NCBI GenBank assembly: GCA_947071955.1
Contig: CAMTGL010000097.1
Span: forward strand, 1-7,549
Source of the DNA: an uncultured Plesiomonas sp.
GTDB lineage: Bacteria; Pseudomonadota; Gammaproteobacteria; Enterobacterales; CAMTGL01
Direction of reading: 5' to 3'
Length of the DNA stretch: 7,549 bases
Numbering within the stretch: position 1 is the stretch's first letter; every line of letters begins with the position of its first letter. The position numbers and the translations under genes were made by a program. Shown here piece after piece: positions 1 to 5,686 of the stretch. The notes under the pieces were generated by a model. The model was not told the origin of the DNA. It saw nothing but the letters and a program-made list of their open reading frames with translations, and made no database searches.

Positions 1-1
1 A

Positions 2-118
2 ACTTGGCAGCGTTATGATGCAAAAGCAAAACCGGCCGTAAGTGGTGATGTTCAAGTTCGTAGCGTAAGCGCTGACGGAAAACGCGCCAGCCGCATCGAG
101 ACAACAAGTAGCAAATAA
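2..118 (+). CDS. C-terminal end of an unidentified protein (partial, 5' end outside window)
   Basis: An open frame enters from the left edge and stops at TAA 116-118, leaving the last 38 residues. They begin TWQRYDAKAK and end RIETTSSK. The tail is hydrophilic, rich in Ser, Lys, Ala and Val, with no membrane segment, Cys or recognisable motif, so it may be a flexible C-terminus. I do not recognise the family. In E. coli nagE lies upstream of glnS, but this tail does not resemble the NagE end as I recall it. An intrinsic terminator 70 bases downstream on the same strand supports a real gene ending here. That this is coding is moderately sure; the function is unknown. Confidence 0.6.
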   Translation, partial: TWQRYDAKAKPAVSGDVQVRSVSADGKRASRIETTSSK

Positions 119-187
119 GCATCTTGCTGCCCTCTTATGTCGGAAGATGAATAGAAAAATAGACTATTTTCCCTTTCCACAGCAACT

Positions 188-213
188 AACCCGCCGTTTG
201 GCGGGTTTTTTTT
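188..213 (+). terminator. Rho-independent terminator between the upstream gene and glnS
   Basis: A perfect 8-bp stem, AACCCGCC (188-195) with GGCGGGTT (200-207), closes a GTTT tetraloop and runs into eight T residues (206-213). This is a textbook intrinsic terminator. It separates the upstream transcript from glnS, so glnS needs its own promoter within about 100 bases. Confidence 0.93.
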
Positions 214-315
214 ATCTTTTTACACAGATTATGATTGCAACGGTTGTTTGCAGAGGCGGTATTGTGGATGATATTGGGTTATGTTGTTGCATCACCGCGA
301 GTGAGGGTAAATAAA

Positions 316-1986
316 ATGAGTGAGGCAGAAGCCCGCCCGACTAACTTCATTCGTCAGATCATCGATGAAGATCTGGCGACTGGTAAACATACATCGGTAC
401 ATACCCGTTTTCCGCCTGAGCCAAACGGGTATTTGCATATCGGTCACGCAAAATCTATCTGCCTGAACTTTGGGATTGCACAAGATTATCAAGGCCAGTG
501 TAATCTGCGCTTTGATGATACCAATCCGACCAAAGAAGACATTGAATTTGTTGAGTCTATTCAGCGTGATGTGCAGTGGCTGGGCTTCCAGTGGACTGGC
601 GATATCTGCTACTCCTCTGACTATTTTGACCAACTGCACGGCTATGCAATTGAGCTGATAGAAAAAGGGCTGGCGTATGTTGATGAGCTGACTGCAGATC
701 AAATCCGCGAATACCGTGGCTCTTTGACTGAAGCTGGCAAGAACAGCCCGTACCGTGATCGCAGTGTAGAAGAGAACCTTGCGCTATTCGCCAAAATGAA
801 AAACGGTGAATTTGCCGAAGGTTCAGCCTGCTTACGCGCAAAAATTGATATGGCATCACCGTTCATCGTTATGCGTGATCCGGTCATTTATCGCATTAAG
901 TTTGCCGACCACCATCAAACCGGCAGCAAGTGGTGCATCTACCCGATGTACGATTTCACCCACTGCATTTCCGATGCGCTTGAAGGCATTACCCACTCTA
1001 TCTGTACGTTGGAGTTTCAGGATAACCGCCGTCTGTACGACTGGGTACTCGATAACATCACCATTCCGTGCCACCCGCGTCAGTACGAGTTTTCACGCCT
1101 GAACCTTGAGTACGCTATCATGTCGAAGCGTAAACTCAATCAGCTAGTTACCGAAAATATCGTTAATGGCTGGGATGACCCACGCATGCCAACCGTTTCT
1201 GGTTTGCGCCGTCGGGGTTATACCTCTGAGTCTGTCCGTGAGTTTTGCCGCCGTATCGGTGTGACTAAACAAGACAACATGGTAGAGATGTCGGCACTTG
1301 AAGCCTGTATCCGCGAAGATCTGAACGAAAATGCGCCACGAGCCATGGCCGTGATCGATCCCGTACGTGTGGTTATTGAAAATCTGCCTGAAGGTCATCT
1401 GGAAAACCTGACTGCTCCGGCACACCCGAACAAGCCTGAAATGGGTACCCGCGAATTACCGTTTACCCGCGAAGTATTTATTGATCGCGCAGATTTCCGC
1501 GAAGCGGCCAATAAGCAGTTCAAGCGCTTAGTATTGGGTAAAGAAGTCCGTCTGCGTAATGCCTACGTGATCAAAGCAGAGCGTGTAGAGAAAGATGATG
1601 CTGATAACATCACCACCATCTTCTGTACTTACGATGCCCAGACATTAGGTAAAGATCCGGCTGACGGCCGTAAAGTAAAAGGCGTTATCCACTGGGTATC
1701 TGCCGATAAAGGTGTTCCGGCAGAGATCCGCTTGTATGACCGCCTGTTCAGCATTGCCAATCCAGCAGCGGCAGAGGATTTCCTCTCGACCATTAACCCA
1801 GACAACCTAATTATTCGTCAGGGTATTGTTGAGCCAAGTCTGGTTAATGCACCGGTTGAGCACGCTTTCCAGTTCGAGCGCGAAGGCTACTTCTGTGCCG
1901 ATAACAAAGACTCATCGCCTGAGCGTTTGGTCTTTAACCGCACCGTTAGCTTACGTGATACCTGGGCAAAGCAGGACAACGCGTAA
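316..1986 (+). CDS. glnS: Glutaminyl-tRNA synthetase (GlnRS)
   Basis: Cytoplasmic class Ic synthetase that charges tRNA-Gln with glutamine using ATP; it needs the tRNA bound to activate the amino acid. The 556-residue product matches the usual enterobacterial length of about 555. The HIGH signature is at residues 41-44 and the KMSKS-type loop reads MSKRK at 269-273. The C-terminal beta-barrel anticodon-binding half follows from about residue 340 and ends RDTWAKQDNA. The frame is open upstream to a TTG at 235, but I chose ATG 316 because the protein then begins MSEAEARPTNFIRQ, as in E. coli and Yersinia, and GAGGG (303-307) is a correctly spaced ribosome binding site. The gene stands alone between two intrinsic terminators. 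The only promoter-like match seen is weak (TTGTTT 244-249, 17-base gap, GATGAT 267-272). No sign of damage or transfer. Confidence 0.97.
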   Translation: MSEAEARPTNFIRQIIDEDLATGKHTSVHTRFPPEPNGYLHIGHAKSICLNFGIAQDYQGQCNLRFDDTNPTKEDIEFVESIQRDVQWLGFQWTGDICYSSDYFDQLHGYAIELIEKGLAYVDELTADQIREYRGSLTEAGKNSPYRDRSVEENLALFAKMKNGEFAEGSACLRAKIDMASPFIVMRDPVIYRIKFADHHQTGSKWCIYPMYDFTHCISDALEGITHSICTLEFQDNRRLYDWVLDNITIPCHPRQYEFSRLNLEYAIMSKRKLNQLVTENIVNGWDDPRMPTVSGLRRRGYTSESVREFCRRIGVTKQDNMVEMSALEACIREDLNENAPRAMAVIDPVRVVIENLPEGHLENLTAPAHPNKPEMGTRELPFTREVFIDRADFREAANKQFKRLVLGKEVRLRNAYVIKAERVEKDDADNITTIFCTYDAQTLGKDPADGRKVKGVIHWVSADKGVPAEIRLYDRLFSIANPAAAEDFLSTINPDNLIIRQGIVEPSLVNAPVEHAFQFEREGYFCADNKDSSPERLVFNRTVSLRDTWAKQDNA

Positions 1987-2000
1987 AAATAAACGTTCAC

Positions 2001-2078
2001 GTTGGCTGGTAAGTCATCAGTTTTTAGCCGACCATCATGTGGCTGGTAACACAAAGAACGGGTGATAACCAAGCCACA
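2001..2078 (+). other. Structured glnS 3' untranslated stretch (two predicted hairpins)
   Basis: Between the glnS stop and its terminator, two further stem-loops can be drawn. The first pairs GTTGGCT (2001-2007) with AGCCGAC (2026-2032), including one T-G wobble. The second pairs TGTGGCTGGT (2038-2047) with ACC (2068-2070) and AGCCACA (2072-2078), with A2071 bulged. TGGCTGGTAA occurs twice as a direct repeat (2003-2012 and 2040-2049). With the terminator at 2086-2117 this makes three hairpins in a row. No open reading frame with a good ribosome binding site is evident in it. It may be only mRNA-stabilising structure, or a 3'-end-derived small RNA; sequence alone cannot decide. Confidence 0.35.
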
Positions 2079-2085
2079 AGCCAGT

Positions 2086-2117
2086 AAAAACAGGGTCAGA
2101 GTGTCGGCCCTGTTTTT
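2086..2117 (+). terminator. Rho-independent terminator of glnS, probably bidirectional
   Basis: AAAAACAGGG (2086-2095) pairs with CCCTGTTTTT (2108-2117). T2096-G2107 (wobble) and C2097-G2106 can extend the stem, leaving an eight-base loop. The + strand ends in seven T residues (2113-2119). The five A residues on the left give a T tract on the minus strand, so it could also stop leftward transcripts coming from the remnant at 2282-2570. Confidence 0.92.
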
Positions 2118-2281
2118 TTATCCTTTTATTTATCCTGACCCCGCAAAGACTTATGTAAAAAATACCGAGATTAAATACAGACATAAAGTACGGGTATTAC
2201 GTACAGGCATTACATGTAAGAAAGGCTGACACAAAGATAAATATCTACTAATACACACAAATAAAGCGGCTCATATCCCTA
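2118..2281. other. AT-rich non-coding gap between the glnS terminator and the minus-strand remnant
   Basis: This stretch is about 32% GC by hand count over 2121-2300, against about 50% in the flanking genes. I see no convincing reading frame, tRNA or terminator in it. It contains an imperfect 13-bp tandem repeat (2188-2213) and the perfect palindrome TTACATGTAA (2210-2219). The composition suggests decayed or acquired DNA rather than a working gene. Confidence 0.5.
2188..2213. repeat. Two adjacent copies of an imperfect 13-bp repeat
   Basis: GTACGGGTATTAC (2188-2200) is directly followed by GTACAGGCATTAC (2201-2213), identical at 11 of 13 positions. The second copy runs into the perfect 10-bp palindrome TTACATGTAA (2210-2219). 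It could be a protein-binding site pair or chance repetition in AT-rich DNA. No gene it would obviously control starts within 300 bases. Confidence 0.55.
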
Positions 2282-2395
2282 TTAATAATAAGTGATTTTA
2301 TCGCCTTCCCAATAACACTGCTGTGCATCCTCAAAACAGTACGCTTTTTTTACTGCATTCCAAACTTCATTCCAGAAAAAATAGGCTACATTTTC

Positions 2396-2415
2396 TTTAT
2401 CAACATATTGATAAA
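2396..2415. repeat. Perfect 8+8 bp inverted repeat upstream of miaB
   Basis: TTTATCAA (2396-2403) and TTGATAAA (2408-2415) are exact reverse complements around the spacer CATA. The size and symmetry fit a dimeric regulator's operator. It overlaps the -35-like TTGATA of the weak candidate miaB promoter. However, it also lies inside the minus-strand remnant, where it encodes part of YQYVDK, so it may be a coincidence of former coding sequence. It has no T tract and does not look like a terminator. Confidence 0.45.
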
Positions 2416-2435
2416 AAACACTAAAACCCTATTTT
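2408..2435 (+). promoter_or_regulatory. Weak candidate sigma-70 promoter for miaB
   Basis: TTGATA (2408-2413) and TATTTT (2430-2435) are separated by 16 bases and each matches the consensus at four or five of six positions. It would give a miaB leader of about 140 bases. miaB must have a promoter somewhere after the glnS terminator, and this is the best pair I found by eye. In such AT-rich DNA, matches of this quality are common. Confidence 0.25.
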
Positions 2436-2580
2436 TGGATGATGAGCACCCTCAATATCAACGCAAATACGCTGATGATGTAACTGGTCACCACGATACG
2501 GAATCAGTAGAATAGAGCGTTTATATGCAGCCGCGCTCGCGCAGGCTGGCGTTCCTACCTGTTTTGGACACTGAGACTCG

Positions 2581-4005
2581 ATGACGAAGAAACTTCACAT
2601 CAAAACCTGGGGCTGTCAGATGAATGAGTATGACTCATCAAAGATGGCTGATCTGCTGGATTCAACCCACGGTTACCAGCTAACGGATGACGCGGCAGAA
2701 GCAGATGTTCTGCTGCTTAACACCTGCTCAATCCGTGAGAAGGCGCAGGAGAAAGTGTTCCACCAACTGGGACGCTGGCGCGCACTCAAAGAGAAAAAGC
2801 CAGATCTGATTATTGGGGTTGGCGGTTGTGTGGCTTCACAAGAAGGTGCACATATTCGTGAGCGTGCACCTTATGTCGACATGATTTTTGGCCCACAAAC
2901 CCTGCACCGCTTGCCAGAGATGCTGACCAAGTTGTCTGGCAACCGTAGCCCAATTGTCGATGTCAGCTTCCCTGAAATTGAGAAATTCGACCGCCTGCCA
3001 GAACCGCGTGCCGAAGGCCCAACCGCCTTTGTTTCTATTATGGAAGGCTGCAATAAATATTGTACTTACTGCGTAGTGCCTTACACCCGTGGTGAAGAAG
3101 TTAGCCGACCGGCTGATGATATCATTCTTGAAATTGCCCAGCTTGCTGCGCAAGGTGTTCGCGAAATTAACCTGCTGGGTCAGAATGTTAATGCTTACCG
3201 CGCAGTAAACCATGACGGCCAAGAGTACAGTTTTGCTGAACTGCTGCGCTTGGTTGCCTCTATTGACGGTATTGACCGTCTGCGGTTTACCACCAGCCAC
3301 CCGATTGAGTTTACTGACGATATCGTGGCCGTGTATGAAGATACGCCAGAGCTAGTGAGTTTTTTACATCTGCCAGTACAGAGCGGTTCTGACCGTGTGC
3401 TGACGATGATGAAACGAGCACACACGGCTATTGAATATAAGTCATTGATTCGTAAAATCCGTAAAGCACGCCCTGATATTCTGATCAGCTCTGACTTTAT
3501 TGTTGGCTTCCCAGGTGAAACCGAGGCTGACTTTGAGCAAACCATGAAGCTTATTGCCGAAATTGGGTTCGATATGAGCTACAGTTTTGTTTTCTCTGCC
3601 CGCCCAGGCACGCCGGCCGCTGATATGCCAGATGATGTGCCGGAAGAGGAGAAAAAACAGCGTTTGTATATTCTGCAAGAGCGTATCAACCAGCAAGCCA
3701 TGCAGTACAGCCGCCAGATGCTCGGTACAACGCAGCGTATTTTGGTGGAAGGTTTATCACGTAAGAGTGTGATGGAGCTGTCTGGCCGCACCGAAAATAA
3801 CCGCGTGGTTAACTTTGAAGGTACGCCGGATCTGATCGGGAAATTCGTGGATGTTGAAATCACCGATGTCAATCCGAACTCATTGCGCGGTAAACTGTTA
3901 CGCACAGAAGATCAGATGAATCTGCGTGTAGCACAATCACCGGAAAGCGTTATTGCTCGTACACGTAAAGAAGATGATTTGGGTGTGAGTACCTACATGC
4001 CTTAA
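2581..4005 (+). CDS. miaB: tRNA-2-methylthio-N6-dimethylallyladenosine synthase
   Basis: Radical-SAM methylthiotransferase that converts i6A37 to ms2i6A37 in tRNAs reading codons that start with U. The 474-residue product equals the E. coli length and begins MTKKLHIKTWGCQMNEYDS as there. The N-terminal UPF0004 domain carries the three auxiliary-cluster cysteines C12, C49 and C83. The radical-SAM CxxxCxxC is CNKYCTYC, with C157, C161 and C164. A TRAM RNA-binding domain follows from about residue 378 to 441. All six iron-sulfur ligands are present, so the enzyme should be active. Start ATG 2581 is set by this conservation; the ribosome binding site before it is poor (at best GAG 2573-2575 region). 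It heads the cluster with ybeZ 63 bases downstream. In E. coli the neighbour upstream is divergent ubiF; here it is the remnant and glnS. Confidence 0.97.
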   Translation: MTKKLHIKTWGCQMNEYDSSKMADLLDSTHGYQLTDDAAEADVLLLNTCSIREKAQEKVFHQLGRWRALKEKKPDLIIGVGGCVASQEGAHIRERAPYVDMIFGPQTLHRLPEMLTKLSGNRSPIVDVSFPEIEKFDRLPEPRAEGPTAFVSIMEGCNKYCTYCVVPYTRGEEVSRPADDIILEIAQLAAQGVREINLLGQNVNAYRAVNHDGQEYSFAELLRLVASIDGIDRLRFTTSHPIEFTDDIVAVYEDTPELVSFLHLPVQSGSDRVLTMMKRAHTAIEYKSLIRKIRKARPDILISSDFIVGFPGETEADFEQTMKLIAEIGFDMSYSFVFSARPGTPAADMPDDVPEEEKKQRLYILQERINQQAMQYSRQMLGTTQRILVEGLSRKSVMELSGRTENNRVVNFEGTPDLIGKFVDVEITDVNPNSLRGKLLRTEDQMNLRVAQSPESVIARTRKEDDLGVSTYMP

Positions 4006-4022
4006 TCTTCTTATACTGTTTT

Positions 4023-4045
4023 ACTGCCCGCCGTTTGCGGGCAGT
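4023..4045 (+). promoter_or_regulatory. Stable hairpin between miaB and ybeZ (possible attenuator or RNA-processing site)
   Basis: ACTGCCCGC (4023-4031) pairs perfectly with GCGGGCAGT (4037-4045) around CGTTT. Only a broken T run follows (TTGTTTAA, 4045-4052), so termination is likely partial at best. It sits 23 bases before the ybeZ start and just ahead of its ribosome binding site. It could reduce read-through from miaB, protect the miaB mRNA end, or mark a processing point. A TATACT (4012-4017) just upstream resembles a -10 box but has no matching -35. Confidence 0.6.
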
Positions 4046-4057
4046 TGTTTAAGGGAT

Positions 4058-4063
4058 AGGGGT
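4058..4063 (+). promoter_or_regulatory. Ribosome binding site that fixes the TTG start of ybeZ
   Basis: AGGGGT (4058-4063) is a strong Shine-Dalgarno match lying about six bases before the TTG at 4069. No ATG or GTG lies near it in the correct frame, so it decides for the rare TTG initiator. Confidence 0.7.
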
Positions 4064-4068
4064 AAAAT

Positions 4069-5202
4069 TTGAACAAGGTCCATTCTCAAGAGATCTCGCT
4101 TGAACCGGCTGACAATAAGCGTTTAATGAGCTTGTGCGGCCCGTTTGATGATAACCTGAAACAACTTGAACGCCGCCTTGGTGTGGAAATTATCCGCCGT
4201 GATAACCACTTTCAGGTTTCAGGAAAACAGACGTGTATCAGTGCAACTTGCCAGATTTTGACTGATTTATACGTTGAAACTGCGCCCATACGTGGCATTG
4301 TTAACGATATCAGCCCTGATCATATCCATCTTGCCGTAACAGAAAGCCGGGTACTCGAACAAATGGCCGCTGAGATCCCCGCGCACGGCAAAGAGGTGAT
4401 CATCAAAACTAAACGTGGTCTGATTAAACCGCGTACGCCCAATCAGGCAAACTACATTGCCAATATTTTGCGCCATGATATCACCTTTGGTATCGGCCCA
4501 GCCGGTACAGGTAAAACCTATCTGGCAGTAGCCGCAGCCGTTGATGCCTTAGAACGCCAAGAGATCCGCCGGATTATGCTGACCCGTCCAGCGGTTGAAG
4601 CAGGTGAAAAACTGGGCTTTTTACCCGGCGATCTGAGCCAGAAAGTCGACCCATATCTGCGCCCACTGTATGATGCACTGTTCGAGATGCTCGGCTTTGA
4701 ACGAGTAGAGAAACTGATCGAGCGCAATGTGATAGAAATTGCGCCACTGGCGTACATGCGCGGCAGAACGTTAAACGATGCGTTTATTATTTTGGATGAG
4801 AGCCAAAACACCACCACAGAACAGATGAAAATGTTCCTGACGCGGATTGGCTTTAACTCAAAAGCGGTGATTACCGGTGACATCACACAAGTTGATTTAC
4901 CGCGCCACCAGACCTCAGGTTTGCGCCATGCGATTGATGTGCTGAAAAATGTTGATGATATCAGCTTCAATTTCCTTGTGGCCGGCGATATCGTGCGTCA
5001 CCCTGTTGTTGCCCGTGTCGTGATGGCTTACGATGCGTGGGATGCCAGTCAGCAGCAGCAAAAAGCAGAACGTGAACGCCGCTATCGTGACAACCACGAC
5101 AATCAGCCTGCACAAGATTCCCGTGAGCCGAACGAAAAAACGGAACATCTGCCAGAAAGCAGAGTCAATACAACAACGCCTGATGAGAATACAGCACAAT
5201 GA
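4069..5202 (+). CDS. ybeZ: PhoH-like ATPase YbeZ
   Basis: Cytoplasmic P-loop NTPase of the PhoH family. It is known as a partner of YbeY, and the pair is linked to 16S rRNA maturation and ribosome quality control; its exact activity is unsettled. The Walker A motif GPAGTGKT is at residues 143-150 and Walker B FIILDE ends at D243-E244. An N-terminal region conserved with E. coli (EPADN, CGPFDDN) precedes them. The start is TTG 4069, backed by a strong ribosome binding site. At 377 residues it is about 20-30 longer than the E. coli protein as I recall it. The excess is a low-complexity tail from about residue 325, starting DASQQQQKAERER and rich in Gln, Asn, Glu, Arg and Thr, probably disordered. 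Its stop overlaps the ybeY start by four bases (ATGA), indicating translational coupling. Confidence 0.95.
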   Translation: MNKVHSQEISLEPADNKRLMSLCGPFDDNLKQLERRLGVEIIRRDNHFQVSGKQTCISATCQILTDLYVETAPIRGIVNDISPDHIHLAVTESRVLEQMAAEIPAHGKEVIIKTKRGLIKPRTPNQANYIANILRHDITFGIGPAGTGKTYLAVAAAVDALERQEIRRIMLTRPAVEAGEKLGFLPGDLSQKVDPYLRPLYDALFEMLGFERVEKLIERNVIEIAPLAYMRGRTLNDAFIILDESQNTTTEQMKMFLTRIGFNSKAVITGDITQVDLPRHQTSGLRHAIDVLKNVDDISFNFLVAGDIVRHPVVARVVMAYDAWDASQQQQKAERERRYRDNHDNQPAQDSREPNEKTEHLPESRVNTTTPDENTAQ

Positions 5203-5669
5203 CGGTTGAATTGGATTTACAAATTGCCAGCGCCAATAAAGAGGGCTTGCCAACCAATACCGATTTTCAACGCTGGCTTGATGGCACAGTGCTTGCTTTT
5301 CAACCGGAAGCCGAAGTGACCATTCGGATTGTTGATGAAGATGAGAGCCGTCATTTAAATTTCACCTACCGTGGTAAAGATAAACCAACCAATGTGTTAT
5401 CTTTCCCGTTTGAAGCACCACCCGGTATTGAACTTCCGCTGCTTGGTGATTTGATCATCTGCCGCCAAGTGGTTGAAACAGAAGCTGTCGAGCAAGAAAA
5501 AGATCGTCTGGCACATTGGGCTCATATGGTTGTGCATGGCAGTTTACATCTGCTGGGTTATGATCATATTGAGGATGATGAAGCCGAAGAGATGGAGTCT
5601 TTAGAAACGGAAATCATGCAGGAGATGGGATACCCCGATCCGTATGCAGCCGAAAAAGACCTGGATTAA
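5199..5669 (+). CDS. ybeY: Endoribonuclease YbeY (16S rRNA maturation and ribosome quality control)
   Basis: UPF0054 family single-strand-specific metallo-endoribonuclease, needed for correct 16S rRNA 3'-end processing and, with RNase R, removal of defective 70S ribosomes. The 156-residue length is typical (E. coli 155). The zinc signature H-x3-H-x5-H is intact as HGSLHLLGYDH, with H113, H117 and H123. The conserved arginine is R58, in TYRGKDKPTNVLSFPF. The acidic stretch IEDDEAEEMESLE follows the zinc site, as in E. coli. The start ATG lies within the ybeZ stop (ATGA, 5199-5202), so expression is likely coupled to its partner gene. corC follows after 17 bases. All active-site residues seen are conserved. 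Confidence 0.97.
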   Translation: MTVELDLQIASANKEGLPTNTDFQRWLDGTVLAFQPEAEVTIRIVDEDESRHLNFTYRGKDKPTNVLSFPFEAPPGIELPLLGDLIICRQVVETEAVEQEKDRLAHWAHMVVHGSLHLLGYDHIEDDEAEEMESLETEIMQEMGYPDPYAAEKDLD

Positions 5670-5686
5670 CTAACTAATTAGAGCAC

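Larger units (their letters stand above)
2282..2570 (-). pseudogene. Probable frameshifted, 5'-truncated gene remnant of unknown family
   Basis: Two open minus-strand segments join into one protein-like reading. The upstream segment (from about 2570 down to 2427) includes SILLIPYRGDQLHH and VDIEGAHHPKIG, then meets TAG at 2421-2423. The next segment (2428 to 2282) continues one base out of phase, includes FYQYVDKENVAYFFWNE and CYWEGDKITYY, and ends at TAA (2284-2282). Removing one base from the GGG run at 2427-2429 (plus-strand CCC) fuses them without a stop. No ATG, GTG or TTG opens the upstream segment, which remains open a few codons into the miaB start, so the 5' end appears lost. The aromatic-rich, balanced composition looks like real protein. 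I do not recognise the family. In AT-rich DNA, open stretches of this size can also arise by chance. Confidence 0.42.

Noticed and set aside
235..315. In-frame 27-codon upstream extension of glnS from TTG 235 (also ATG 268)
   Set aside because: Conserved GlnS proteins begin MSEAEARPTN, which is at ATG 316 with a proper GAGGG ribosome binding site; neither upstream start has one.
292..702. Minus-strand open frame of 136 codons opposite glnS
   Set aside because: It lies wholly within and just ahead of the strongly conserved glnS coding strand and shows no recognisable motif; treated as a shadow frame.
2521..2571. Minus-strand GTG-started 16-residue peptide (SKTGRNASLRERGCI)
   Set aside because: No ribosome binding site and it sits in another frame of the proposed remnant; too short to support.
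1987..2580. tRNA genes or a CRISPR array in the glnS-miaB gap
   Set aside because: E. coli has a tRNA cluster near miaB, but no cloverleaf with a GTTCRA-type T arm and no regularly spaced repeats are visible here.
2836..3300. Minus-strand open frame of 154 codons opposite miaB
   Set aside because: The plus strand encodes the conserved UPF0004 and radical-SAM core of MiaB; the antisense reading has no family resemblance.
4012..4017. TATACT as a -10 box for a separate ybeZ promoter
   Set aside because: No -35 match at 16-18 bases upstream and no extended -10; also checked for a heat-shock type CTTGAA/CCCCAT pair and found none.
4023..4052. miaB-ybeZ hairpin as a full intrinsic terminator
   Set aside because: The stem is strong but the following T tract is interrupted (TTGTTTAA), so I list it as a possible attenuator or processing site instead.
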